Assembly (NCBI GenBank): GCA_958366705.1
Contig: CATXCB010000006.1
Span: 72,306-136,305 of the forward strand
Length of the DNA: 64,000 nucleotides
DNA from: an uncultured bacterium
GTDB taxonomy: Bacteria > Cyanobacteriota > Vampirovibrionia > Gastranaerophilales > Gastranaerophilaceae
Direction: 5' to 3'
Position 1 is the first letter of the stretch. Every line of letters starts with the position of its first letter. Position numbers and translations under genes: made by a program. The notes beneath the pieces were generated by a model. That model searched no databases and was not told the DNA's origin. It was given only the letters and a program-made list of their open reading frames with translations. This document shows positions 45,183 through 54,296 of this stretch, piece by piece.

Positions 45183-45857
45183 CTACTTTATATTTTTAAG
45201 TATGTATTTAAAATAATCAGAATCTTCTTTTGCCTTTTGGGCACAGGCCATACCATTATATGAATTGTTTGAATTTACACTGCAATATTTACCCATATCC
45301 TGATAAATTGTATTAGGTTCTCCGCTCACTGCAATTTCACCCTCTCTAAACTCTAATGCAAATAAATCATATCCCAGCCTGTTAGGTTTTCCATTATAAC
45401 CATTTAAATCAAAGAAAACATGCAAAACACGACCATTAAAATTAAATAATAATAACGTCCCATCCTGCAATAATAATTGCCCAGCATCCATTTCGCCATT
45501 TGGGAAATTAGCCGTACCATTGAGATTTTTGTAAAACGAAGTTTCAAAATTAAAACAAGGCGCATTATTAACACCCTCATAATAATTTCCACAATCAAGA
45601 GGAGCCTGTAAATATCTGCTAAAAGTTTTATAAAACAACGTATCCGGCATAGATGGATAATCCGCAGGATTCAAAGATACATCATCAGATTCCATCAACT
45701 TAAAAGCCTGTTGAATTACAGAATATGTTTTAAGAAACTGGGAGCGCATCTTATGAGCTTTATAATTTGTTATCAGCCCTGGAATTGTAATAGCTGCAAC
45801 AACTCCGATAATCCCAAGTGTAATCAATACTTCTGCTAATGTAAAACCTTTCTTCAT
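45183..45857 (-). CDS. Type IV pilin-like (pseudopilin) protein A
   Basis: A 224-residue protein with the prepilin signature GFTLAEVLITLGIIGVVAA right after MKK: a short basic leader, cleavage after G, glutamate at +5 and a hydrophobic helix. The C-terminal domain has cysteines (LDCGNYYEG, KYCSVNS) and an aromatic-rich core. GGAGG precedes the ATG. It should be processed by a prepilin peptidase and enter a type II/IV machinery. It is divergent from a small XRE gene at 45951. Confidence 0.88.
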   Translation of the reverse strand: MKKGFTLAEVLITLGIIGVVAAITIPGLITNYKAHKMRSQFLKTYSVIQQAFKLMESDDVSLNPADYPSMPDTLFYKTFSRYLQAPLDCGNYYEGVNNAPCFNFETSFYKNLNGTANFPNGEMDAGQLLLQDGTLLLFNFNGRVLHVFFDLNGYNGKPNRLGYDLFALEFREGEIAVSGEPNTIYQDMGKYCSVNSNNSYNGMACAQKAKEDSDYFKYILKNIK

Positions 45858-45881
45858 ATTGATAGTCCTCCATGACTTTAT

Positions 45882-45944
45882 AATAAATTATAATATAAAT
45901 TATATTATATTATAATTTATTTATCAATATAGCATTGATAAAAT
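45882..45944. promoter_or_regulatory. Divergent pseudopilin/XRE control region A
   Basis: AATAAATTATAATA (45882-45895) and TATTATAATTTATT (45908-45921) form a perfect 14 bp inverted repeat. A second pair, TATCAAT/ATTGATA (45922-45928, 45934-45940), overlaps a -10-like TAAAAT at 45939-45944, which lies six bases from the XRE ATG. Auto-control by the XRE protein is inferred. Confidence 0.55.
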
Positions 45945-45950
45945 GCTAAT

Positions 45951-46172
45951 ATGCTAGATAATATTTTCCTTAAAGAATTTGGATTACGCTTAAAAATTTA
46001 TCGTATGAAACGGAATCTGACTCAAGCACAACTTGGAGAATTAATTGACGTATCAGAACATAGATTAAGCCAAATTGAAAATGGTAAATGTAACATAACG
46101 CTAAAAACAGTAAACAAAATTTCAAACGCTTTAAACATTCCCTGCGTTAAACTCTTCCAATTTGAGGAATAA
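45951..46172 (+). CDS. XRE-family regulator paired with pseudopilin A
   Basis: A 73-residue Cro/C1-type HTH protein (MKRNLTQAQLGELIDVSEHR, LSQIENGKCNITLKTVNKIS). No ribosome-binding site precedes its ATG, but a -10-like TAAAAT lies six bases upstream, consistent with leaderless expression. It is divergent from the pseudopilin gene at 45183-45857 and probably regulates it. Confidence 0.85.
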   Translation: MLDNIFLKEFGLRLKIYRMKRNLTQAQLGELIDVSEHRLSQIENGKCNITLKTVNKISNALNIPCVKLFQFEE

Positions 46173-46330
46173 AAAAATTCCTGCTAAAAGGAGTAATAGC
46201 AGGAAATAGTTCAGTAAAAGAGACATCTGATAATATTATTATCCCATTTTGAAAATCGTCAAATTTTTAGATATGAAAATTTACAAAGTTAACACAACAC
46301 GAATTTGTGGATATTTTGAAAAGTTTAGAC

Positions 46331-46336
46331 TATAAT
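46331..46336 (+). promoter_or_regulatory. -10 element of the TPR-HAD operon
   Basis: A consensus TATAAT lies six bases before the ATG at 46343, so the transcript is probably leaderless. The -35 is weak: TTGTGG at 46305-46310 would need a 20-base spacer. Confidence 0.55.
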
Positions 46337-46342
46337 TTTGGT

Positions 46343-46957
46343 ATGAAAAAATTACTTATTATACTATTAATATTATGCGGAGCTTTTACTAACACTGTAT
46401 TTGCAGCAGTTCCGTGGAAAAAGAATGAAGTACAAGAAGTTGCAGTTGACCCGACGTCAGAACAAGCCAAGGCTCTTTATGCTCAAAACGATATTGATGG
46501 AGCATTTAAACTTCTACAGGGAAAACCCGAAGAATCTCGTTCTGCTGAAGATTGGCTACTCATTGGAAATATTCTTCAAGACAAAGACAAAATCGATGAA
46601 GCTGTTTATATGTTTAACAAATCTATTCAAACAGACCCGAAATATTATAAAGCCCACTATAATTTAGGCTATATTTATCTAATTCAGGAAAAACCTAATA
46701 TGGCACTTGACGAATTCAAAAAATCGGTAAAATACAAAGATGATTTTGCCTACGGTTATTATAATATAGGCTGTGCTTATTTAAAACTAAAAGAATACAG
46801 AAATGCCAGATATAATTTTTTCAGAGCACTTGATTTAAAAAATAATGAACCAAATATATATTACAATTTAGCATATACATTTAAAATGCTAAATAACGAA
46901 AAACAATCTAAAACATACTTAGATTTATACAATCAAATGATGAAACAAGGACAGTAA
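46343..46957 (+). CDS. Secreted TPR protein
   Basis: A 204-residue protein. The ATG at 46343 is chosen over an upstream GTG because it gives a clean signal peptide (KKLLIILLILCGAFTNTVFA) and a TATAAT lies six bases before it. TPRs follow: EDWLLIGNILQDKDKIDEAV, YKAHYNLGYIYLIQEKPNMA, FAYGYYNIGCAYLKLKEYRN and a fourth near the end. Likely periplasmic scaffold. The HAD gene begins one base after its stop. Confidence 0.83.
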   Translation: MKKLLIILLILCGAFTNTVFAAVPWKKNEVQEVAVDPTSEQAKALYAQNDIDGAFKLLQGKPEESRSAEDWLLIGNILQDKDKIDEAVYMFNKSIQTDPKYYKAHYNLGYIYLIQEKPNMALDEFKKSVKYKDDFAYGYYNIGCAYLKLKEYRNARYNFFRALDLKNNEPNIYYNLAYTFKMLNNEKQSKTYLDLYNQMMKQGQ

Positions 46958-46958
46958 A

Positions 46959-47651
46959 ATGAGCTACAAAGGTATAATTTTTGACTTTAATGGAACTTTA
47001 TATTGGGACTCAGACAAACACAAACAAACATGGCGTGAATATTCAAAAAAACTTCGCGGAACTCCGTTCTCCGATGAAGAAATGATAAAATACATGTTTG
47101 GCAGAACCAATGAACAAATTATTAAATATGCAATAGGCAAGCAGCCAAATCCAGAAATGGTTGAAAAATACGGTCAAGAAAAAGAAGCTCTGTACAGAAA
47201 AATGGCTCTTGAAGATAAAGAAACTTTTCATTTAGCTGATGGAACAGAAGACTTTTTAGACTTCTTAAAAGAAAATAATATACCAATGACGATTGCCACA
47301 ATGTCAGACTGGGGTAACGTGGAATTTTACATAAAACATTTCCATCTTGAAAAATGGTTTGAGATTGACAAAATTGTATACTCAAACGGAATAATTCCAG
47401 GTAAACCAGCACCTGATATTTACAAAATTGCAGCAAAAAATTTAGACTTAAAACCGAAAGAATGTATTGTTGTTGAAGATGCATTATCAGGCATTGAATC
47501 AGCCAGAGCAGCCGGAATAGGTAAAATCATTGCAATCTGCTCTGAAGAAAGTCCGGAATTATATAAATCTATCCCTTGCGTAAGCGGAATTATCAATAAT
47601 TTCAAAGAATTTGATAAAACATTATTTGAAATTCCAAACAAAACATTCTGA
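46959..47651 (+). CDS. HAD-family hydrolase, beta-phosphoglucomutase-like
   Basis: A 230-residue HAD phosphatase. Motif I reads FDFNGTLYWD, motif II TIATMSD, motif III GKPAPDIYKIA with its lysine, and motif IV VVEDALSGIESARAAG. The second aspartate of motif I (usually DxD) is asparagine, DFN, which is seen in a subset of the family and could alter activity. It should remove phosphate from a small phosphorylated metabolite. Co-transcribed with the TPR gene. Confidence 0.9.
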   Translation: MSYKGIIFDFNGTLYWDSDKHKQTWREYSKKLRGTPFSDEEMIKYMFGRTNEQIIKYAIGKQPNPEMVEKYGQEKEALYRKMALEDKETFHLADGTEDFLDFLKENNIPMTIATMSDWGNVEFYIKHFHLEKWFEIDKIVYSNGIIPGKPAPDIYKIAAKNLDLKPKECIVVEDALSGIESARAAGIGKIIAICSEESPELYKSIPCVSGIINNFKEFDKTLFEIPNKTF

Positions 47652-47901
47652 GCTACTAAATGCCCTGACGACTCCGATTTTGGATAATAATCGAATCCGA
47701 ATGAGATGAGATTCCGAAATACCGAGTAGGAACAGAAAATTACGTTTCGTAAACTCAACTAATTTTCTAATCAATTCGGTATGACAGATATACTTTGACT
47801 TATCAGATGCTGAACTGACGGAACGTCACCCTAAATTTAGTTCAGGGTCTCAAACTTGAATACATATTTGGCAAAAATTTATAGAAATTCCAAAATAAAA
47901 A
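47652..47901. repeat. Intergenic repeat-like segment
   Basis: No gene is visible. ACCCT and AGGGT at 47827-47847 flank a TAAATTTAGTTC centre as an inverted repeat, and GATGCTGAACTGACGG at about 47806 shares the GATGCTGAA core of the repeats at 44107-44150 in the opposite orientation. It looks like a dispersed repeat remnant between convergent genes. Confidence 0.5.
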
Positions 47902-48663
47902 CTAATTCCACGGATAATCAGAACTAATTTTCAATCCGTCTTTAAAAATTACAGCAGCACAAGCAGTTCCAACACCAGGTCTGGCTCCTCTATAGGCATT
48001 TATTGTGGCTTTTTTATTACACCCTCTGGCTAAATTTGTACTAAGTAACTCCTCCCGAGAATATTGCATATGCGGAATTCCTCCGGAATTATAACCACCA
48101 GGATAAATGCCATTTGTCATCTGAGTAGTTTTAACTGCGGAATAAGAATTATTAAACAAATAAAAAGAAAATACATCTTTTCCCATAACATTACGGGAAC
48201 TCTTACCATTAATATCAACAATAATAGAGATAATATCAAAATTTCCATCATCAACCTTATTAAATCCAAATACCATACCATTATTAAGAACAATACTATA
48301 TGGTACAGTATTTGACATTTTTACACCTGCCAAATCATAATAACCGTTAAAATTACCAGACCGCCAGCATCCATCAGACATTTTTGTACAAACTTGAGCT
48401 ACTTTTAAATATGGTAAAAAATATTTTTGAGCAAATTCTTCAATAGGCAAGGTTGTATCAAAAAAAATTGCACCCTCCTCATCGGTTTCTGCAGTATACA
48501 TTTTAACAGCTTGAGATAATATTGATTGAGCCTCTAAAATACCTGCAACAGCAGCCTTTTTCTGGTATACAGTTATAACATTAGGGATTGTTAAAGCAGC
48601 AACAACACCTACAATACACAAGGTAATTAAAATTTCAGATAATGTATAAGCAAAACGTTTCAT
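47902..48663 (-). CDS. Type IV pilin-like (pseudopilin) protein B
   Basis: A 253-residue protein with FAYTLSEILITLCIVGVVAA after a short basic leader (MKR), a prepilin-type signal with a less canonical cleavage site (A rather than G before Y/T). The C-terminal region has cysteines and ends SDYPWN, similar to the DDYPW end of protein C. AGGAG precedes the ATG. It is divergent from the HTH gene at 48783. Confidence 0.85.
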   Translation of the reverse strand: MKRFAYTLSEILITLCIVGVVAALTIPNVITVYQKKAAVAGILEAQSILSQAVKMYTAETDEEGAIFFDTTLPIEEFAQKYFLPYLKVAQVCTKMSDGCWRSGNFNGYYDLAGVKMSNTVPYSIVLNNGMVFGFNKVDDGNFDIISIIVDINGKSSRNVMGKDVFSFYLFNNSYSAVKTTQMTNGIYPGGYNSGGIPHMQYSREELLSTNLARGCNKKATINAYRGARPGVGTACAAVIFKDGLKISSDYPWN

Positions 48664-48713
48664 AAATCTCCTATTTAGCTAATTAAGAATAAATTATATT
48701 TAAAAACATGATA

Positions 48714-48776
48714 ATTATAGCTATATAACTATAATATGTCAATCACCTTGAAAATATACAAAACAACAATTAACAT
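48714..48776 (+). promoter_or_regulatory. Divergent pseudopilin/HTH control region B
   Basis: ATTATAG (48714-48720) and CTATAAT (48729-48735) form an inverted repeat. TTGAAA at 48748-48753, a 17-base spacer and TAACAT at 48771-48776 form a promoter whose -10 is six bases before the HTH start codon. Confidence 0.6.
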
Positions 48777-48782
48777 TAAATA

Positions 48783-49013
48783 ATGGATTATAAATTTGAA
48801 GAGATAAAAATTATTGATTTCATAAAAACACTGGCTATTTATAAAGGTACTTCATTGCGTAAACTTATTACTAAACTTGCAATAAACAAAAACACCAGTG
48901 ATTGTTATTCCAATTTTTACGCAAAACTAAAAAAAGAAACAATTAAATTTTCTGAAGTTGCAGATATTGCAGAAACTTTAGGATATGAAATAATATTTAG
49001 AGATAAAAAATAA
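48783..49013 (+). CDS. Small HTH-like regulator paired with pseudopilin B
   Basis: A 76-residue protein with IDFIKTLAIYKGTSLRKLIT then KLKKETIKFSEVADIAETLG, YEIIF at the end. The layout matches the 58922 protein (KLKDESLRYSEMKLICKILG, YRIYI), so the two are paralogs of a small HTH-type family. No ribosome-binding site; a well-spaced promoter lies six bases upstream. Divergent from pseudopilin B. Confidence 0.75.
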   Translation: MDYKFEEIKIIDFIKTLAIYKGTSLRKLITKLAINKNTSDCYSNFYAKLKKETIKFSEVADIAETLGYEIIFRDKK

Positions 49014-49025
49014 CGATTTCTAATA

Positions 49026-49057
49026 AAAAAGACTTTCTAAATATTGAAAGTCTTTTT
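49026..49057. terminator. Bidirectional terminator between convergent genes
   Basis: AAAAAGACTTTC and GAAAGTCTTTTT form a perfect 12 bp stem around an eight-base loop, with A/T arms serving both directions. Confidence 0.9.
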
Positions 49058-49069
49058 ACTATCTATTTT

Positions 49070-50635
49070 CTATAGCTTAATTACAGATTTATCAGCTTTT
49101 TTAGGTCTTTTTATAATCCTGCCACGCTCTTCAATACGCTTTTGTCTATATCCATAAAATGCATATATTAACAAGCCCACAAGCAGCCACAGCGCAAAAT
49201 ACACAGAAGAAGTTTTTAATGTTTTTAATGAAAATACAATCAATACTCCGCAAATCAATATACCTGCAATCGGGAACCACGGGCAAAACGGAACTTTAAA
49301 TGGTCTTTGACGATTCGGTTCTGTTTTTCTTAGTATCAAAACTGCCAGACAAATAATTACAAAGGATGTAAATGTTCCAAAATTACAAAGAGCTGCTGAG
49401 ATATTCAAATCCATAAATAATCCGCAAACAATTACAACTAATCCCGAAATCCATGTCATTACATGCGGAGTTCTAAATTTTCTATGAATCAATCTCCATG
49501 ATTTTGGTAAAAATCTATCGCGGCTGATAGCATAAAGAATTCTAGTTGTACCTAATTGATAAATCAAAAGAACCGAAGTCAATGCACACAATGCTCCAAC
49601 AGAAATTAGACCTGCAAACCAATCTTTACCGATATAACTCATAGCATGAGCAATTGGAGCCTGAATATCAATTCTTTCTACCGGTACAATTCCTGTTAAA
49701 ACTAACGCCACAGATACATATAAAATAGTACAAATAACCAAAGTTCCAAGAATGGCAATAGGTAAATCTCTCTGCGGATTTTCTGTTTCTTCGGCTGTAG
49801 TTGAAATAGCGTCAAATCCAATATAAGCAAAGAAAATCAGAAATGCACCCATTATAACTCCTGACGGATCTGTCGGGAAAAACGGAGTCCAGTGTTCAGG
49901 TTTCACATAAAAAGCACCAACAATGATAAATGATAAAATCATAAACATGTTAACGCCGACCATAATACTTGCAACCCTTGTAGACTCTTTAACTCCACGT
50001 ACAAGAAGCATTGTTAAAACAAGTACAATTGCAACCGCCGGTAAATTTATGGCAACAGGAATATGCCCGAATAAATAAGGAATTTTATCATGAATATCCC
50101 AATTATTATGATGACATATAGCGGCCATAGTTTTGTAATCACATCTCAACCACAATGGGAAATTAACAACAAAATCAGGCAATATATGCTTAAAGCCTTT
50201 TAAAAACTGAACAAAATAACCTGTCCAGGCACTTGCAACAGTAATATTACCAATTGCATATTCAAGCATTAAAATCCACCCTACCATCCATGCCATAAAT
50301 TCACCCATTGTAGCATATGTATAAGTATAAGCGCTTCCTGCAACCGGTATCATTGCCGCAATTTCAGAATAACATAATGCGGAAAATACACAGGCAACAG
50401 CTGCCAATACCATTGAAATAATAATAGCTGGCCCTGCTCCGGCACTTTCTGTGCTGCCTGTAATTGCAGTACCGATAATCGTAAAAATACCTGTACCTAC
50501 AACAGCACCAATACCAATTACTATAAGATCAAAAACATTTAATGTTTTTTTTAATTCTGAACGTTTGCTTGTATTTATCAAATCGTCCATACTTTTTTTC
50601 TTAAATATATTTCGGCAAATCTGTTTTAAATCCAT
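49070..50635 (-). CDS. APC-family amino acid permease 1
   Basis: A 521-residue permease with about 12-13 hydrophobic helices. GIGAVVGTGIFTIIG (helix 1 substrate site, about 42-56) and MIPVAGSAYTYTYATMGEFM are typical of cationic amino acid/YfnA-type transporters. It starts directly after the stop of its paralog with no gap, so the ribosome-binding site lies within the upstream gene. The substrate is not determinable. Confidence 0.92.
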   Translation of the reverse strand: MDLKQICRNIFKKKSMDDLINTSKRSELKKTLNVFDLIVIGIGAVVGTGIFTIIGTAITGSTESAGAGPAIIISMVLAAVACVFSALCYSEIAAMIPVAGSAYTYTYATMGEFMAWMVGWILMLEYAIGNITVASAWTGYFVQFLKGFKHILPDFVVNFPLWLRCDYKTMAAICHHNNWDIHDKIPYLFGHIPVAINLPAVAIVLVLTMLLVRGVKESTRVASIMVGVNMFMILSFIIVGAFYVKPEHWTPFFPTDPSGVIMGAFLIFFAYIGFDAISTTAEETENPQRDLPIAILGTLVICTILYVSVALVLTGIVPVERIDIQAPIAHAMSYIGKDWFAGLISVGALCALTSVLLIYQLGTTRILYAISRDRFLPKSWRLIHRKFRTPHVMTWISGLVVIVCGLFMDLNISAALCNFGTFTSFVIICLAVLILRKTEPNRQRPFKVPFCPWFPIAGILICGVLIVFSLKTLKTSSVYFALWLLVGLLIYAFYGYRQKRIEERGRIIKRPKKADKSVIKL

Positions 50636-52234
50636 TTATTTCGTTACTTCCTGTTGTTCTGTAATTCCATGTACTAATTCTTTATGGATTTTATTTTCAT
50701 TATTTCTATTTTTGATAAATCCATACAATAAATAAATTATAGCACCTACTCCAAGCCATACAGGGAATAACAACGCGGAACTGCCAGCCTGTAATGACTT
50801 ATACACCATCAATCCGCCACAGCATAAAATACCTAGTGTTGGAGTCACCGGAGAAAACGGAACTTTAAACGGTCTTGGACGGTTTGGATCTGTCTTTCTC
50901 AAAATAAGAACCGCAACACATACGATAATAAATGAAGTAAATGTACCATAATTACAAAGTTCAGCCGCAACATCCAAATTCAATGTTAAAATTCCAACAA
51001 CAGCCAAAATTCCAACTGTCCAGGTTAATAAAACAGGAGTTTTAAATTTAGGATGTATAGCTTGAAATCTTGAAGATATAAAATGATCTCTGCTCATTGC
51101 AAAAAGAATTCTTGTAGCTGCCATTTCTAAAACCAACAATACTGATGTTAAACCGGCTAAAGAACCGACAGATATCAATCCTGCTGCCCAATTCTGATGA
51201 GCCATAGTCATACAATATGCCATCGGAGCCTTTAAAAACTCTAAAGGAACAGGACCTGATGTTTTTTGCATACCGGTTAAAACAAGAGCTACTAATACAT
51301 ACACAACTGTAGTTATCAGTAATGATCCGATAATACCTATTGGTAAATCTTTTTGAGGATTTTTGCACTCTTCGGCGGCAGTTGCCAGAGCGTCAAATCC
51401 AATATAAGCAAAAAATATTAAAAACGCACCTGCAAAGATACCTTCAGCACCATGCGGAGCAAAAGGCGTCCAATTTGAAGGTGTAACAAAGAATGCACCA
51501 GCAAGAATAAATAAAGCAATAACTGCTAATTTAATAAATACCATTAAACCAGCCATTTTTGCAGAATCTTTAGTCCCTTTGACTAAAATTGCAGTCATTA
51601 ATAAAACTATCAAAATAGCTGGCAAATTTATACAAACAGGGACTCCAAATAATCTTGGAACATAAAGATTAGGGTCTTCTGCCACAAGCTTAGAAACTGT
51701 AAATACATCATTTGTTAACCAAACCGGCGGATGTGCAAGCCAAGCAGGCAATACTTTATCAAAACCAGCCATAAACTGAATAAAATGATTTGACCATGCA
51801 CAAGCAACCGCAATAAAACCGATTGCATATTCAAGCATCAAAACCCAGCCGACCATCCAAGCTGCAAATTCCCCTAATGTTGCAAAGGTATATGTATAAG
51901 CACCACCTGCAACAGGAATCATTGTCGCAAACTCGGAATAACATAAAGCTGAAAAAATACATGCAATAGCCGCAATTACCATTGATACCATCAATGCAGG
52001 ACCTGCACCAACACTAGAACCGTCAGCACTGCCGGCTGCAGCAATACCAACAACCGCAAAAATTCCTGATCCGATAATTGCACCAACACCTAAAATAATT
52101 AAATCCCAAACTCCAAGCGTTTTTTCCAATCCTTGTTTACTAGCTTCTGCCAGCATTTCATCTGGAGCTTTAATTCTTGTAATGTGTCTTAAAAAACTTT
52201 TTGTAAAAGTTGCTCTGTTAAATTTTTCAGCCAT
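50636..52234 (-). CDS. APC-family amino acid permease 2
   Basis: A 532-residue paralog of the adjacent gene with the same GVGAIIGSGIFAVVG and MIPVAGGAYTYTFATLGEFA segments and strong similarity throughout, including LRKTDPNRPRPFKVPFSP versus LRKTEPNRQRPFKVPFCP. The pair is a tandem duplication within one operon. AAGGA precedes the ATG. It has a slightly longer N-terminal extension. Confidence 0.92.
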   Translation of the reverse strand: MAEKFNRATFTKSFLRHITRIKAPDEMLAEASKQGLEKTLGVWDLIILGVGAIIGSGIFAVVGIAAAGSADGSSVGAGPALMVSMVIAAIACIFSALCYSEFATMIPVAGGAYTYTFATLGEFAAWMVGWVLMLEYAIGFIAVACAWSNHFIQFMAGFDKVLPAWLAHPPVWLTNDVFTVSKLVAEDPNLYVPRLFGVPVCINLPAILIVLLMTAILVKGTKDSAKMAGLMVFIKLAVIALFILAGAFFVTPSNWTPFAPHGAEGIFAGAFLIFFAYIGFDALATAAEECKNPQKDLPIGIIGSLLITTVVYVLVALVLTGMQKTSGPVPLEFLKAPMAYCMTMAHQNWAAGLISVGSLAGLTSVLLVLEMAATRILFAMSRDHFISSRFQAIHPKFKTPVLLTWTVGILAVVGILTLNLDVAAELCNYGTFTSFIIVCVAVLILRKTDPNRPRPFKVPFSPVTPTLGILCCGGLMVYKSLQAGSSALLFPVWLGVGAIIYLLYGFIKNRNNENKIHKELVHGITEQQEVTK

Positions 52235-52357
52235 CTATTTTCCTTATTATTTTAGGGTTTTCACCCACCTACAAATTATATATATTATTTATAAAATAAA
52301 GTCATTCTTCATTACTGCGACCAAAATATAAAAATCTCAAAAGAATATTATTTAAAT

Positions 52358-53233
52358 TTATTTTTTACAAAGTGGAAATCCTAATTCTTCCCTTTGTTCC
52401 ACATACAGTTTTGCAACAGCAGATGCCATAGTTCTAACTCTGCCAATAAAATTATTTCTTTCATCTTTACTGATAACTCCGTGCGCATCAAGCAAGTTAA
52501 AAGTATGAGAACATTTTAGGACATAATCATAAGCCGGCAAAACAAGTTTTGCTTCAATACAATTATCAACTTCTTTTTGATATAAGTCAAACATAGTGAA
52601 TAGAGATTTTGTATCTGAAACCTCAAAGTTATATTTTGACTGCTCAATTTCGTTTTGTAAATAAATATCACCGTATTTCAATTCATCATTCCACATAATA
52701 TCGTATACGGATTCTTTATTTTGAAGATACATTGCAATACGTTCTAAACCATAAGTCAATTCCAAAGCTACAGGTTTAACTTCAAGACCACCGACCTGTT
52801 GGAAGTATGTAAATTGAGTAACTTCCATACCATCAAGCCAAACTTCCCAGCCGACACCGGCAGCACCAAGAGTTGGAGATTCCCAGTTATCTTCAACAAA
52901 TCTCACATCATGTTCTTTTAAATCAATCCCCATAGCTTCCAAACTTTTCAAATAAAGTTCTTGAGCATTATCAGGAGATGGTTTTAAAATAACCTGAAAT
53001 TGGAAATAATGACCCAGACGGTTAGGATTTTCACCATATCTAGCATCAGTTGGTCTTCTACAAGGTTCAATCATTGCAGTATTCCACGGTTCAGGGCCTA
53101 ATGAACGCAAAAAAGTTGCAGGGTTCATAGTAGAAGCACCCTTTTCTATATCATAAGGCTGTTGAATTATACAACCATAATCTGACCAAAATTTTTGTAA
53201 ATTAAAAACTAGTTCTTGAAAATTTAATGCCAT
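52358..53233 (-). CDS. glyQ: Glycyl-tRNA synthetase alpha subunit
   Basis: A 291-residue class II GlyRS alpha chain, with NFQELVFNLQKFWSDYGCII near the start, GASTMNPATFLRSLGPEPW and YLQNKESVYDIMW. The ATG at 53233 is chosen because GGA lies upstream at good spacing; an in-frame ATG at 53245 is possible. The beta subunit gene (glyS) is not adjacent, so it must be elsewhere. Confidence 0.95.
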   Translation of the reverse strand: MALNFQELVFNLQKFWSDYGCIIQQPYDIEKGASTMNPATFLRSLGPEPWNTAMIEPCRRPTDARYGENPNRLGHYFQFQVILKPSPDNAQELYLKSLEAMGIDLKEHDVRFVEDNWESPTLGAAGVGWEVWLDGMEVTQFTYFQQVGGLEVKPVALELTYGLERIAMYLQNKESVYDIMWNDELKYGDIYLQNEIEQSKYNFEVSDTKSLFTMFDLYQKEVDNCIEAKLVLPAYDYVLKCSHTFNLLDAHGVISKDERNNFIGRVRTMASAVAKLYVEQREELGFPLCKK

Positions 53234-53330
53234 AACACAATCCATTATTGTACTAACTACACTCGTTCTTTTATCGTATTACGGACATAGTACAATTTCA
53301 AGAATTTGATAAAAAATGTTAAGGCATAAA

Positions 53331-53361
53331 AAAGCCCACTATATTATAAGTGGGCTTTTTT
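53331..53361. terminator. Intrinsic terminator between the 53396 gene and glyQ
   Basis: AAAGCCCACT and AGTGGGCTTT form a 10 bp stem with an eight-base loop and T/A tails. Confidence 0.88.
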
Positions 53362-53395
53362 ATAAAAAATTTACCAAATCAACTATACTTCCTGA

Positions 53396-54196
53396 TTAAT
53401 TTTGTTCATCATTTTGTTCTGGCAAGTCTTTAGCTGGTTTATGTGCAAGTTTAAGACCGGCAAATGTACCTAAACCGGCAACAACAGCGGCTCCAGCACC
53501 ATATAACAAAGCAGCTTTACCTTTCATCCCATTTGCAACATCCACAAATACTTTTCGAGTAGCTTTTAAAAGATCCGTTACATCATCATCCAGCTCACAG
53601 TCATTTCCTATTTCTATAAACTTTTTAGCTTTTGAATCCCACATCTCTTTAAATGAACTTTTTATAGATTCTTTAATAACTTTTTTGGACTCTTCAGTAG
53701 AAGTTTTACGAATTTCCTCTATAGTCTTACCCGCAAATTGCTCATCAAATTTACGTCCAAACAGATTGACAGCATCGTCAACAGAGTTAACATTAGCTAT
53801 ATCCTCAGCTGAAAACGCTGGCTGATCAACTGTTTTAAGAATATCTGCTGTAAAATTCAATGCACCTCTGATATCTTCAATATCATCAATAGCACTATAC
53901 ATATCTCTTATTGGCTTCAATGAAAGTTCTTTTAATTCTTCAATACTTTCAGCAGAATTAGCTTGTTCTGCAAGCTTTTTCACTTCGGCAAACATCGGAT
54001 TATCTGAAAGCTCAATATTCTTAGTTTTAGTCATTACATTCTTTATAAATGCATCAGATGGGCCATCCCCATTTAGAAAAGGCTTCGTATTCCAACCTGC
54101 AAGAGCACCTGCACTACCACCCGCAACCGCAGCAGCTCCGGTATAAAGACCAATATTAGAATTTCCGTTACCTACACTAGTTACTGACCTGTCCAT
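53396..54196 (-). CDS. Hypothetical protein with N- and C-terminal hydrophobic segments
   Basis: A 266-residue protein. Glycine/alanine-rich hydrophobic segments lie at about 16-34 (GLYTGAAAVAGGSAGALAGW) and 226-245 (AALLYGAGAAVVAGLGTFAG). Between them is a charged helical region. The GA-rich ends resemble the C-terminus of the 44315 protein. AAAGGAA precedes the ATG. Function unknown; likely membrane-associated. Confidence 0.7.
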   Translation of the reverse strand: MDRSVTSVGNGNSNIGLYTGAAAVAGGSAGALAGWNTKPFLNGDGPSDAFIKNVMTKTKNIELSDNPMFAEVKKLAEQANSAESIEELKELSLKPIRDMYSAIDDIEDIRGALNFTADILKTVDQPAFSAEDIANVNSVDDAVNLFGRKFDEQFAGKTIEEIRKTSTEESKKVIKESIKSSFKEMWDSKAKKFIEIGNDCELDDDVTDLLKATRKVFVDVANGMKGKAALLYGAGAAVVAGLGTFAGLKLAHKPAKDLPEQNDEQN

Positions 54197-54296
54197 TTCC
54201 TTTCATTTTTACTTCACATATAAGTAAATAAGAAAATAATAAAATTTGCTAGAACTAAAAGATATAATTAATAAAAATTAATAATCCCGACTATAA

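Noticed and set aside
47122..47758. Minus-strand frames of 112-120 codons opposite the HAD gene
   Set aside because: They are antisense to an intact HAD hydrolase with all motifs and have no ribosome-binding site or family resemblance.
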